Shown: positions 43,208 through 54,181 of the stretch, piece after piece
Layout of the letters: the number at the start of each line of letters is the position of its first letter
Numbering within the stretch: position 1 is the first letter of the stretch
NCBI RefSeq assembly: GCF_002234675.1
Contig: NC_019859.2
Span: 34,494,934 to 34,558,933 of the forward strand
Direction: 5' to 3'
DNA from: Oryzias latipes
Taxonomy: Eukaryota > Chordata > Actinopteri > Beloniformes > Adrianichthyidae
Length of the DNA stretch: 64,000 nucleotides
The notes under the pieces: generated by a model
What the model saw: only the letters and a program-made list of their open reading frames with translations
The model's database searches: none
Told to the model about the DNA's origin: nothing
Position numbers and translations under genes: made by a program

Positions 43208-44239
43208 CATGTGGATCCCCGACCCTTCTTCGTTCAACTCATCTACTCCATCATCATTCCGTCATCTTACCTCCTTGGTTCATCTCATCTCAACTCATCT
43301 ACTGTTTGGACATTAAGTGGGTAACCTTTATTTCTTTTTTGAGTGCACTCAAAGGGTTATTTGTTTTTTTCTAAAGAAAAGAGAAATTTGAACTCAGATT
43401 TAAGTTTTCTTTTTGAGATCTCAATTTTATTTGATCCTCCTTTTCATGTCAGTGGCCACTTGTTTTTTGTTGTCGTGAAGTGTTAAATATAAGAAATTTA
43501 CTCAGTTCTGCAGACTGTTATTTTGTGTTATTTTATTGCCTAAACTAAGTAATCTTTTCTGGTTCGACTGTAAATCATACAACTTCTTTAGGGTTGAGTA
43601 TTCCTTGCTTAATATTGGAGTACATGACAGTAGTGATTTAGAGCTGTCACCCACAGCATCACCACCTAGTGGTTACAAATTAAAAAATGTTCAAAGACCG
43701 TTTTCATAAATACGTATGGCCTTTTTGTTTAAGCCATTGGAAATATTTAGTGTGTAAATTCTTTAATTATTCTTTAATTATTACAGGGAAAAATTGTTGT
43801 GATGAAGAAAATTTTATTTTGTGAAGATGAAACTGACAATTCTGGAGAGAGACGGAGGCGGGTTTGACTTGAATTACCAATCATGAGGAGAAAATATAGT
43901 AATGAAGCAATTTTAAGTCAAAAAATGCAGCTTAATATGGAAAATGAAAAAGCATTACTGGTTTTGACTTAATAATGCTAAGGGGTCTTCCCCACAACTA
44001 CAGTAAGAGGCAAATTTCTAATGAACTACTGCCACTCAAAATAAAACTATGTGAAACGACACAGGTTTATGTGATTTAGGCTGAAAACAGCATAATCATA
44101 ATTAAAACACCACTGGGAACGTTTAAAATAGCTCAAAAGATCATCAGAGTGAGACTTTAAAGAATTTTTTTAAGAGAAAAGCTTTTTTTTAAATTATAAT
44201 TAAATAACAGACTTTTAACACAAAAAAGGGAGAAAAAGG
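43208..44239. other. Stretch with no recognised gene
   Basis: AT-rich sequence with no domain, RNA gene or terminal repeat recognised. It precedes the tRNA array. Confidence 0.35.
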
Positions 44240-44389
44240 TTGGTCTCTCTTTGAAAATGAATTAGGATGTGTGTCATTGTAGGCTAAACTAGTGTTTCAT
44301 GCCAGTTTCCCTTTGAACATAGAGGATTCCCTGACAGGGAATTGAACCCGGACCATGGTGGTGAAAGCGCCAAATCCTAGCCATTAAAC

Positions 44390-46264
44390 CAGGGGTCTCA
44401 AACTCATTTTGATTCGGGGGACGCATTCAAGGCGTCTTTTTTTTTTAACTTGTCCTGTCCAACAGCTGGGCAGGCAAACCAAAGGTATGTCTGAATAATC
44501 CCCTTTTGTAATTGAGGCCAAACTTTATTAATTTCAATCATGTTCGAAAATCTTTTGTGTTGGACCGGACGGAAAAGGAAAAGAAGGGAAGAGGAGAGAG
44601 GGATGTTAGAGAGGGGGGGGGGGGTAGGAGGGTGCTAATAGGAGGGGAGGGGGGATAAGACCATGAAGCAGCATAAAGCAACACGCATTCAAGGCGTCTG
44701 ATCCAAAGTGGGCCGGACCAGTAACATAAAAGCAAAAAAAAAATTTTTTTTTTTTTTTTTTTTTTTACTCAGTTGGAAAAAATGCCTCGGCCAACATGGT
44801 AGCCTAATCACTTATTATTACACATTCATTCACAGTGGCCAATGGATGTAAAATAAAATGCATTTCACTTAAAAAAAATTGTTTTAATTTTATTCAGACT
44901 GCATATTTTACATCTGACACTGAATCAATCCTTATAATAAACTCAAGAGGGGCTATGGAAAAAATGAAACACCTGCCTAAAATTTAAAAGTGCAAATCAA
45001 TGAATAATTAAACTAAATTAAACTTGCAAACATTTGTGAACATAACACGAATTTGGAGTTAACCTCCTTTCAAACTTAAGCCAGCCACCAATATCAGGAT
45101 TTAGATCCTGTGCAGAAGCATATTTACTGTCATTCAAGTGTGCAAAACACAATGAAATGTCCAAGAATCTTTTCCTGGTTTCTGCCTGAATTGTGTGGCA
45201 ACACCTGCTTTCTACCTGACCTTTGATGGGCGCCATCAGTGACCAGACTGACATCACATGACCAGTTCACTCCAACATAGTCCAGCACTGTAACAAAAGA
45301 GCTGACTATGTCATCAGTTGTTGTTGTGTCCATCAACTCAAGAAACTCCGCTATGACAGTCTCTTCAGCACCTCTAAGAAATATGCACAGTTGTGCAATA
45401 TCTGCATCTGTGCTTTCATTAATAGTGACTGAAAATATGATAAATGACTGGATTCCTTAATATTCAACAACCCCAAGTCTCCTCAGAGATGTTGTATCTG
45501 TAATCATAATCCTTGACAGACTGCTTTTTGGGAACAAGACTTTTGCAGCCTTCAGCATATACCCTCAAGTTCAGCATCTGAAAATGGTTTGGATGTTTAC
45601 TCCAACTTGTCTGCAATCAGGTGTCTGTCACTGCTCCATCACTGATGTCACGCTGCAGTAAATGCAGATGTTTGTTTTTTTCAGGCCAGCGGTTAGTTGG
45701 TAAATCCTCTCTTTTTTTAACTGCAAATAGTGAAACGTTCCTCATTGTGTCATAGTGGTGCTGAATGTTATATTCTTTGAGCACTGCTTCCTGTTAATGA
45801 CATAACAAGCATGCAGGTTTTGCATTCAACTCCGTAAACAAATAAAACTTTGCCCACTTTTTCTGGAAAGCTCAGCACTTCACTTCAACCATTTTTTTCT
45901 TTTTGACAACATCTTGGTCATTAGGGTGTCACTACTGATCATTCTTATAACAATGTAACAGCAGTGGGGCTTGCGGGGAACCAACTACATCTTATTCAGC
46001 CATAGAGCCGTTAGGTTTCACTTTTGGCAGGAACAAAGATATGCATTTTCACCTGTTTTGCTTAGCCTTTGCTCCCCGCAGTGGCAGAATTGCGCATTTC
46101 GGTTTTTTCTCTAAAAAAAATCATAACTCGCCACAGGAATGGACTACAAAACATGCTTGTTTTTTTTTTTTAAATTCTCATAATTTTTACTCTTCATGAC
46201 TGGGCCGGATTGGACCATCTGGCGGACCGAAAATGGCCCACGGGCCGTATGTTTCACACCCCTG
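44390..46264 (-). mobile_element. hAT transposon inserted in a tRNA-Glu gene, 1875 bp
   Basis: Ends are CAGGGGTCTCAAACTCATTT on the left and gtttcacacccctg on the right, an imperfect inverted repeat. The 8 bp target duplication is cattaaac on the left (44382-44389) and cattagac on the right (46265-46272), one mismatch. Minus-strand pieces around 45130-45420 read TTTTDDIVSSFVTVLDYVG and SLVTDGAH, resembling hAT transposases of the ZMYM/ZBED-like group. The frame is broken many times. An L1-type LINE 3' end is inserted near its left terminus. Confidence 0.85.
44438..44682 (-). mobile_element. L1-type LINE 3' end inside the hAT element
   Basis: The insertion begins on the left with a poly-T (the antisense poly-A tail), then aacttgtcctgtccaaca, the reverse complement of the LINE end at 24.6 kb. 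It is flanked by the 17 bp direct repeat acgcattcaaggcgtct at 44421-44437 and 44683-44699. This is a textbook target-primed insertion of a short 5'-truncated LINE, later than the hAT insertion. Confidence 0.88.
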
Positions 46265-46464
46265 CATTAGACCATCAGGGAAATTCTCCTGTGGAAATGC
46301 TTCAAGAGAGTTGGCATTGGTGGCATAGGGGATGTCATAGCTGGGCGGGTGAATGGCTTGGAACAATGATGGGTTCTTGGACTGGATGTGGGGACTCTTC
46401 CTTGCACAACTTTGCACAGTCTTAGACATTCTAGTTTTAATGCGGTGTCTTTTTGACACAGTGG

Positions 46465-46535
46465 GCATTGGTGGTATAGTGGTAGCATAGCTGCCTTCCA
46501 AGCAGTTGACCTGGGTTCAATTCCCAGCCAATGCA
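46465..46535 (+). tRNA. tRNA-Gly (TCC)
   Basis: 71 nt folding as a cloverleaf. The acceptor arms are GCATTGG and CCAATGC, the anticodon arm is GCTGC-CTTCCAA-GCAGT (anticodon TCC), and the T loop is GTTCAATTC, which also serves as the B box. The A box is TGGTATAGTGG. A run of T follows about 10 bases downstream. Confidence 0.92.
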
Positions 46536-47042
46536 TTGATTGCTGATTTTGTTATGTTCAGTAACCTTCTTGTGTCATAGTATTTCATTAAAACATGTAG
46601 AATGTCAACGTAAAAAGCCCAATGTCGATCTATGACATGGAAAGCTTAGCTCACACTACTGAAATAATGGCATTTTCGTCTTGTAAGAGAAATCATTCAA
46701 TGCTGAGAGATGCTTTCATTCATTGGGTTATCTTCTTTAGGATGTGGTCAACACACGAGGTTGGTCTCTCTTTGAAAAATGGTTCAAGATGTGTGTCATT
46801 GTAGGTTAAACTAGTGTTTACTTTTGTGTCTACTTTAAAAAGTCAAACAGATGTCCAGATGGATCAGGTAACTCTGCCCCACACATGCTGCTAGTACTCC
46901 TGGGCTGATAGTTCAAATGCACATTAATTACTGCATAAACATATACATGGGCAAGTAAATGGCTTGTGCCACTGTGCAACAATGATTGGCTCTTGGACTA
47001 GAGGCGGGAACTCTTCCCTGCAGAAATTTGCACAGGCTGGGA

Positions 47043-48122
47043 TAGGGCTGGGCGATATTGGATTTTTCATATCACGATATTGTTTTTTTCATATTGTGCG
47101 ATAACGATATTAAAAACGATATCAAATAACTATATTTTTCAAAGTAATCTTTATTGCACAAAGTTTTAAAAGACCACAAATAAATTCAAATGTTTGAACT
47201 TTCAAGTTTAACAGAGAAATAGACAAAAAATTGACACACAATTATGTCAATATAAAAAAAAGTGCAATAAACTAAAAAAACTCCCAAGAAACTCCTCAGT
47301 TTCTTTAAAATGCTCTTCAAGAAATTAAAGAAAGCTTAAAAATAAAATGTTCTTATTTAAATACTTTGTGCAACTTCGAATAGCTTTCAAAGACATGTCA
47401 AAAAAGAACAACAGATCAACTTAAATGGCCTCCTATTCTGTGAGGCAACAAATAGGCACCATGGTCAGTGTGATTTCTGCTAAATGAACAAAACAGCCTA
47501 CAGATTGCGGGCAAGGAAGACTTTTTTGTCGTATGGCGTTACATTGGAAAATGCCGAATGTAAAGACTGCTGCTGCAGCGCAGGTCTTACCGTTGTTTTT
47601 GAAGTCTGACATTGAGCATGCTCGAGGGGGTGGTGCTGCTTTAAGTGAGAAAAAAGGTTGGTGGTATTTCCACATTTATTAGGAAGGTATCTTTGGCACA
47701 ATTTGCAGTAGACTTTTATCCGACTTTAGATAACCGAAAAACGTCCACACGGCGGAACTTTTCGGGCCGGTCCGTTCTACAATGCCTCTTGAACCTTCAT
47801 CTGCGCCCGCTTGGCTCGAGTTTGTTAACTTCTCTTCAGACGGAACATTCATTTTCTGCAAGTGTTAGGATTTGCAACGCATGCAGATACTAGATTGCAT
47901 CCTAGCTTGTAAATAAAGTTCACTCTAACTAGACGTGGCGCAGTTTATTCAGTGATTGGTCTAGCCCTGTGATACTTAATTCTGATTGGAAAAGAGGGCG
48001 GGTCTTCCGGGGATTTCTCCCGTGTTCATTTAAAACGAAAGTTTATCGCAATAGACTCATTTCACTATCGAAAAAAGGTAATATCGCAATAACAGTAATT
48101 ATTGTTTTATCGCCCAGCCCTA
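47043..48122 (-). mobile_element. hAT transposon (1080 bp) with BED zinc-finger relic, in the tRNA array
   Basis: Terminal repeats TAGGGCTGGGCGATA and TATCGCCCAGCCCTA are exact inverse copies, flanked by the exact 8 bp duplication ggctggga (47035-47042, 48123-48130). The duplicate array unit at 49.58 kb has the same flank with a single ggctggga, an empty site. Minus-strand pieces encode SSAVWTFFGYLKSD and, in another frame, NTTNLFSHLKQHHP, the two halves of a BED zinc finger, with the C-x2-C and H-x4/5-H residues largely kept. The catalytic domain is absent, so this is a deletion derivative. Confidence 0.88.
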
Positions 48123-48169
48123 GGCTGGGAGATTCTACCTTTAATGTGGGGGTAGCATCACTTGAGTGG

Positions 48170-48240
48170 GCATTGGTGGTATAGTGGTAGCATAGCTGCT
48201 TGCCATGCAGTTGACCTGGGTTCAATTCCCAGCCAATGCA
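48170..48240 (+). tRNA. tRNA-Gly (GCC) on a TCC-type body
   Basis: Identical in most of the body to the Gly-TCC gene at 46465, but the anticodon loop is TTGCCAT (anticodon GCC) instead of CTTCCAA. The stems still pair. B box GTTCAATTC is kept. A TTTTT run follows downstream. Confidence 0.9.
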
Positions 48241-48409
48241 TTGATTGCTGTTTTTGTTATGTTCTGAGAGATGCTTTTATTCATTGGGTTATCTTCTTTA
48301 GGATGTGGTCAACACGCAAGGTTGGTCTCTCTTTGAAAAATGGTTCAGGATGTGTGTCATTGTAGGTTAAACTAGTGTTTCATGCCAGTTTCCTTTTGAA
48401 CATAGAGGA

Positions 48410-48481
48410 TTCCCTGACCGGGAATTGAACCCGGACCGTGGCGGTGAAAGCGCCAAATCCTAGCCATTAGAACATCAGGGA
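48410..48481 (-). tRNA. tRNA-Glu (TTC)
   Basis: 72 nt on the minus strand with acceptor TCCCTGA/TCAGGGA, anticodon arm TGGCG-CTTTCAC-CGCCA (anticodon TTC) and T loop TTCAATT. Position 10 in the D stem is T instead of the G of the other copies (ATGTTCTAATGG), which weakens the D arm. It may be functional or on the way to decay. Confidence 0.8.
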
Positions 48482-48674
48482 AATTCTCCGGTGGAAATGC
48501 TTCAAGAGAGTTGGCATTGGTAGCATAGGGGATGTCATAGCTGGGCGGGTGAATGGCTTGGGCTACTGTGCAACAATGATGGGTTCTTGGACTGGATGTG
48601 GGGACTCTTCCTTGCACAACTTTGCACAGTCTTAGACATTCTAGTTTTAATGCGGTGTCCTTTTGACACAGTAG

Positions 48675-48745
48675 GCATTGGTGGTATAGTGGTAGCATAG
48701 CTGCCTTCCAAGCAGTTGACCTGGGTTCAATTCCCAGCCAATGCA
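48675..48745 (+). tRNA. tRNA-Gly (TCC)
   Basis: Same 71 nt sequence type as 46465-46535, with anticodon loop CTTCCAA, A and B boxes intact and a T run downstream. Confidence 0.92.
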
Positions 48746-49089
48746 TTGATTAGTGTTTTTGAGAATTAAACTTCATGCCAAATATTATTGAAATAAAACC
48801 TGTAGAATGTCAACCTGTAATGTCTAATGTTGATCCAAGACATGGAAAACATAGCCCACACACTACTGAAGTGTCGAATTTTCCATCTTCATGTCTATAT
48901 TGCCAGAGAAATCATTCAATGCTGAGAAATGTTTGCTTCTCTTGGAATCCCTTGTTTAGAATGTGTTCAAATGACAAGGTTGGTTCAAGTCTTAGATAAG
49001 TCTCTATTGAAAAGTGGTTTATAATGTGTGTCATTATGTGCATAGGCTAAACTAGGGTTTCAGGTGAGTTCTCCTTTAAACATGGTGGA

Positions 49090-49161
49090 TTCCCTGACCA
49101 GGAATTGAACCCGGACCGTGGCGGTGAGAGCGCCAAATCCTAGCCATTAGACCATCAGGGA
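49090..49161 (-). tRNA. tRNA-Glu (CTC)
   Basis: 72 nt with anticodon arm TGGCG-CTCTCAC-CGCCA (anticodon CTC). The T stem has a G-U pair (CCGGG against CCTGG). No T run follows closely on the minus strand. Confidence 0.87.
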
Positions 49162-49623
49162 AATTCCTGCATGAAGCAAACAACATTTTTAACAGACTAC
49201 AAGAATTAGCATACGTTGCAAAAGACTGCAATTTTGATGTGGCCTTGTTGTAGATATTTCTGATTTTTGGAACAGTGCCCATTTATTTTTACTGTAGCAA
49301 ATTTCTTCAGTTTGTTGTGTTGTCCATCTTGCTGCCATTGGGATGTTTGTCTTCTTGACTGCAACATGTGTCTACTTTAAAAAGTCAAACAGATGTCCAG
49401 ATGGATCAGGTAACTCTGCCCCACACATGCTGCTAGTACTCCTGGGCTGATAGTTCAAATGCACATTAATTACTGCATAAACATATACATGGGCAAGTAA
49501 ATGGCTTGTGCCACTGTGCAACAATGATGGGCTCTTGGACTAGAGGCGGGAACTCTTCCCTGCAGAAATTTGCACAGGCTGGGAGATTCTACCTTTAATG
49601 TGGGGGTAGCATCACTTGTGTGG

Positions 49624-49694
49624 GCATTGGTGGTATAGTGGTAGCATAGCTGCTTGCCATGCAGTTGACCTGGGTTCAATTCCCAGCCAATGCA
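49624..49694 (+). tRNA. tRNA-Gly (GCC) on a TCC-type body
   Basis: Same sequence as 48170-48240, with loop TTGCCAT. The flanks are also duplicated, so the two GCC genes probably descend from one change followed by unit duplication. Confidence 0.9.
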
Positions 49695-50007
49695 TTGATT
49701 GCTGTTTTTGTTATGTTCAGTAACCTTCTTGTGTCAAAGTATTTCATTAAAACATGTAGAGTGTCAACGTAAAAAGCCCAATGTCGATCTATGACAAGGA
49801 AAGCTTAGCTCACACTACTGAAATGCTGGCGTTTTCGTCTTGTAAGAGAAATCATTCAATGCTGAGAGATGCTTTCATTCATTGGGTTATCTTCTTTAGG
49901 ATGTGGTCAACACGCAAGGTTGGTCTCTCTTTGAAAAATGGTTCAGGATGTGTGTCATTGTAGGTTAAACTAGTGTTTCATTCCAGTTTCCTTTTGAACA
50001 TAGAAGA

Positions 50008-50079
50008 TTCCCTGACCGGGAATTGAACCCGGACCGTGGCGGTGAGAGCGCCAAATCCTAGCCATTAGACCATCAGGGA
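50008..50079 (-). tRNA. tRNA-Glu (CTC)
   Basis: 72 nt with CTC anticodon and a fully paired T stem (CCGGG/CCCGG). It is the closest of the Glu copies to the vertebrate consensus as I recall it. Confidence 0.9.
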
Positions 50080-50265
50080 AATTCCTGCATGAAACAAACA
50101 ACATTTTTAACAGACTACAAGAATTAGCATACGTTGCAAAAGACTGCAATTTTGATGTGGCCTTCTTGTAGATATTTCTGATTTTTGGAACAGTGCCCAT
50201 TTATTTTTACCGTAGCAAATTTCTTCAGTTTGTTGTGTTGTTCATCTTGCTGCCATTGGGATGTT

Positions 50266-51614
50266 TGATACCAGCACTTTACAAATTTGCCTTTGCCATC
50301 ATGTACGTTGTTGTTGGCTTCCCGTCCGGTCTTCGTAGATTCGGATGGTTTAGGACGTCCAAAAATGAAATGTGCAGTTGGGAAACGAAGAGACTCACAA
50401 GAGTTTTCATGAATTTTCCATCCTTTTGCAAAAGAGGAGAGGTGGAGAAACATGACCCGTTAGGATCTGTGGCTGTCCGCTCTTTCTGTCGTCAAGGCAA
50501 AAAAGCTTTTTTATTATTCAGTTAAGGAAGATGAAAACATACAAAATACGTCATTAGAGTGGTGTACTTTTGTCTAGTCTGCATTGCAGGTGGCGTGGCT
50601 CCATAAACACTCCAGTACAGAAAGAAAACAGACCACAAGTCAGAAACAGGCCTACTGGTGACCTCTGTACATATTATCTGTTACTGAGGACAGGAATCAA
50701 GAATATTTCTGCAATACAATATACATACATATATAGAATCCATTAAATGCATAATAACAAGAACATAAAAAATATAATAGAACCCCTGTTCACCTCCACA
50801 TTCTACACTGGAAAGAAAGAATTCTCACAGAAATAGTCACACATTGTGTTGTTTTATATTTTTTCTTTATCACTTTCACATTGAAGTTACACAGAGCTTA
50901 GTTTAAGCAGATGTTGTAAGTCCAGTCCACCACCAGGTGTCGCTGTTCTGTGTGGTTTCAAAGCCCCACATGGTTGTTTCATTTTTCCGGCAGAATTACA
51001 TGAATCCAGTGAAAGCTTTATGGGCTTCTACTCCCTAATAACAGATATTCTCAGTTCTTTTTAGTCCTTACCTTTTGTGTCTTTGGTTTGGTTCTGGAGC
51101 TGGAGTGGAATCAGACCAACCAAAGATGAAGCTGTGAGAGCTTTTTAGTAAAGACTGAGGTGAGGTGGCTGTTTGGTGTTGACATGGGCATGTCTGGCTC
51201 GGGTGGAGACACTCCCAATTGCTGAGACATTGAACGTGACACCTCCCACTTGAAATCCTGGTTCTTGAACCCAAGGAGGTCAGAAACTGGTTTCAACAAT
51301 ATCTGCAATCAGCTGATGATGAAGATGAAGAAAGAGGTGCAGAGGAGAGGGCCGGGACAAGGCATTACTCAGAACATCCCACTGAACGGTCTTCACCTCA
51401 CAGAATTAGAGACTCATTGAGGCAAAACATGGTTGAAAAATGAGAAATTTATAAATGAGATTCATATATTTCAACAGAAAGGAAGTCTGTGGGTGTGTGG
51501 TTAGCTTGAGGAGGGGGTGCATGAGGTGTTTCATGGTGTGCATTTTGTAATAATACTATGAAATTGGGTAGTCACTAATTGATGACAGTTGCATCCTGTC
51601 AGGTTCCTCCAGAA
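50266..51614. other. Stretch with no recognised gene
   Basis: Overlapping minus-strand open frames at 51068-51308 end at a possible donor (AAAAG|gtaagg near 51073) but show no domain. No RNA gene or bounded element. Confidence 0.35.
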
Positions 51615-52391
51615 CAGGGGTTCAACTTTTTCCAGTGAGGGCCACATGACGTTTCCATTCTCTGATCAGGGGCCGGGGTCAGTTTGAAATAGAGAAAGTG
51701 TGTCGATCGCGGGGTGGCCTATATTGTAAACTGAAAGCCACACATGACCAAATATTAATAACCCAATTTGATATCAAATAATCCTCTCTGGGTTCTCTAC
51801 ATAAAAAGTCATGAAAAATAGATTTGATTTTAGAAAATCAATTATAACCAAATCAATATCTGTGGTTGTTCACAGAAATAAAGCTTCTGTTCTCCATGCA
51901 CAATCTCAGGTAAATGTTCAACTTCAGTTGTAGAGCAGAATCTCTTAAATGACTGATGTGAACAGTCTCTTCAGGTTTTTGTGTTCTTCCCTGATAATCC
52001 AGTTTCGGAGGTTTCCAGGAGGCTAACCTACAGACACCACTGTTTGTTCTCTCTGATCAACTTCCTGCATTCTGGATCAATGTTTGTCTTACGTAACCTT
52101 TTTGTCTTTTTCCTGTTTTGAATGGGGGGGGGGGTCAAGTTCTAAGACTGGGGCAAAGTGAGGTTGCTGTAGCAACATTTTTAGCTTGGCTCACATTTCA
52201 ATTCAAATAAACTTTATTGATGTGAAAAAACAATTCCATGGATTCTGTGTTCCATACTTCCATGAGTCTCGATCACGTGGCCAGCCTAAAGAAAAAAAAA
52301 AAAGGTCCCACTCTGGCATCGTTCAGGGGGGCCGGGTCAAGGTGGAGGGCGGGTCGGGTCCAGCCCCCGAGTCGTAGTTTGGGGCCCCCTG
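51615..52391. mobile_element. Possible hAT-like non-autonomous element
   Basis: The left end CAGGGGTTCAACTTTTTCC and the right end gtagtttggggccccctg are imperfect inverted repeats of hAT type. The candidate 8 bp flanks (ctccagaa and ctgtaaga) do not match well, so either the duplication has decayed or the pairing is wrong. Interior has a run near 52125 of G and a purine-rich region near 52290. Confidence 0.4.
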
Positions 52392-52593
52392 CTGTAAGAT
52401 GATGGAGGTGATTCAGTGGTGCTCCCACTTTGACTTTTTTTGGGGGGGAGGTCTCAGACCTCTGGGGGAGCTTTCTGCCTTCCTGGTCACGGAAAGACGG
52501 ACGCGCTGTCACTGACTTCACAACCATAAGATGCACTGACATGGTTCAATGGCAGCGGCTCCATCTTCTTATTTCAGTCATGGTTCAGTGCTG

Positions 52594-52672
52594 ATGGCAG
52601 CAGAATTCTCTGTTTCTGCTTCTCTGTGGATTTTGACATTTGTGTGGTTCTGGTTCTGTTCACATGTTGAAG
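52594..52672 (+). CDS. Ig-superfamily leader (signal peptide) exon, orphan
   Basis: The plus strand reads MAAEFSVSASLWILTFVWFW and then FCSHVE, ending GAAG|gtaagttcatg in phase 1, the usual phase for leader to V joins. The upstream flank gcggctccatcttcttattt matches that of the leader at 24983-25065. It would supply the secretion signal of an Ig-type receptor like that at 19.4-20.1 kb. I found no V-set exon downstream on this strand within the window. It could belong to a gene whose V exon lies beyond the right edge, or be a leftover of partial duplication. Confidence 0.7.
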
Positions 52673-52821
52673 GTAAGTTCATGAATGTTCTGTTCTTTAA
52701 TTCTGAAGAAAAGTTTCTGTTTGATGTTTAGAAAATTCAACCTTTAATGGTTGTGGTTCTTTCGGAAGGCTATTTAATGAACAAACATCTGAATTTTGTT
52801 AAAGTTTGTTTTTAAGCAGGA

Positions 52822-53035
52822 AGTGAAAACACCACAGCAGAAGATGGAGGAAAAAAATGAACCAAAGTGAGCAGCTGCTAATGGAAAAGCAATACCATCA
52901 ATACAGGATGTGACACAAAAACTTTACCTAAACATTGTTTTCATTTTTATTGTAGTAATACAATTAAAAAATTGTTTTGGACTGTTTCATGTATTTATAA
53001 TGTCCACATAAAGACAACAGTAATAAATAACTAAA
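52822..53035 (+). repeat. Left arm of an inverted duplication (partner 57552-57765)
   Basis: The order gtgaaaacaccacagcagaa, atgaaccaaagtgagcagct and ttttggactgtttcatgtat is found again in reverse complement, with small changes, at 57552-57765. Both lie just downstream of an Ig leader exon or leader intron, so the duplication includes the first intron of this gene family. Confidence 0.85.
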
Positions 53036-54173
53036 TAAATATTTCATTATGTCATGTTTTTCTACAACTGACTGCAAAAACGGTGGATGTAATATCATTA
53101 AAAATGTGTCCAAGTTTTGTTTTCAATCAAATCAGGAAGTAAAGAATAATGGATGCATAATCAATGCTAATTAATTAATCATTGATATTTTAAGAGGGTT
53201 TTTTCAATTTGGGTCTGGTGGTCTCTGAATGACATTTAGGCTGGAAAACTGTGACTATCTGGCAACACTGGCAGAGATTAAATGATGATTTAAAGCTTTT
53301 TTTAAAAAGTGGTCAAATGAAGCAGAGAGATCTGAGGGGCTGTGAAAAGAGGAAAAAGGCAAAGAGAAAGCAAAACATTTGTTTTTAAAGTTCCAAAAGG
53401 GCTGGAAGACAAATGAAATAGGAAGAACAAGACACAATAATAATAAAAAAAAAACTGTTCCTTTTGCTATTTTAGTAAAACCTGACAAAGAAAAACAGAA
53501 AATCCTCATAATCCTCATTTGTTCCTTCTTGGAAGTGAGGGATGAACAAATTAGTCCATTTAATAGAACCTAAAAAATGTTATTTTCAAGTAAAAATAAT
53601 GTAAATGAAATAAAATTCCTTTAACATTTAAATGTGATGTTTTTGAGTTTTTGACATTGACGTTGTCTTGAAGTGGACCACTGAGGAAGTTATTCTGCGT
53701 TTCCCCTGATAGGTAAGGATGTTTCTTTTAATTTTTCTCTAATAAAACCACTGCAGAGGGCCCCATGTTACTGTTTGCCTGGGGCCCCCAAACACCTAAA
53801 TCTGCCGCTGATTGCTTCAGTGAGGTCACCTGGTCTGTTTGAGCCCCAAAAAGATCCCGTTACTCCAGCAGTTGGCTGAATCGTCCAGCACAGCAATGAT
53901 CCAAACGCACAGCCCACAGGAGTGAAAAGCACCAAAGGTTTGCCGTTTGGAGCCGTTCTCAGTCATTTCTATACTGCTGCTGCACTGCAAGGACTTCTGA
54001 CTTGGACTTTCTAAGGGGGACTTGTGGACATCTCGGTTATTCCTGCCGTCATTCTGTTGCAGGGAAGTAACTGTTCCACTTCCAGCATTTTCCTCAAAGC
54101 ACCTGAAGAGATGCTCCGTTTGGTCTGCAGGTGAAACCCTGTTGATTGTTAAAAATATATATATATTTTATGC
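53036..54173. other. Stretch with no recognised gene
   Basis: No exon recognised. At about 53765-53806 gggggcccc and aaacacctaaatctgccgct resemble the terminus of a DNA transposon, but its other end was not found. Confidence 0.35.
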
Positions 54174-54181
54174 ACTGGAGC

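Larger units (their letters stand above)
44327..46281 (-). tRNA. tRNA-Glu (TTC) interrupted by an hAT element
   Basis: The 3' part (44327-44389) has the T arm with gaacccgga and an anticodon loop CTTTCAC (anticodon TTC). The 5' part (46273-46281, with cattagac duplicated at 46265-46272) has the acceptor start TCCCTGATG. An hAT insertion separates them. The T stem also shows a change (ctgacaggga instead of ctgaccggga). It is a disrupted gene. Confidence 0.85.
44240..50265. repeat. Tandem tRNA-Gly/tRNA-Glu gene array
   Basis: Units share the spacer gttggtctctctttgaaaa with tgtgtgtcattgtagg and aaactagtgtttc before each tRNA-Glu. Each tRNA-Gly is followed by ttgattgctg with ttttgttatg. Some units share a further block with cacacatgctgctagtactc (46.88 and 49.42 kb) or with ctacaagaattagcatacg (49.2 and 50.1 kb). 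The Gly genes point right and the Glu genes left. Several spacer segments are duplicated almost unchanged, so units have been copied or converted recently. Two hAT elements interrupt the array. Confidence 0.85.

Noticed and set aside
46465-50079. The tRNA-like units as tRNA-derived SINEs
   Set aside because: Each tRNA unit ends at the mature 3' end, has no SINE body or shared tail, and folds as a full tRNA. Repetition comes from array units with long shared spacers.
51068-51308. Minus-strand frames with a possible donor site as an exon of an unknown gene
   Set aside because: No acceptor, domain or matching exon was found.
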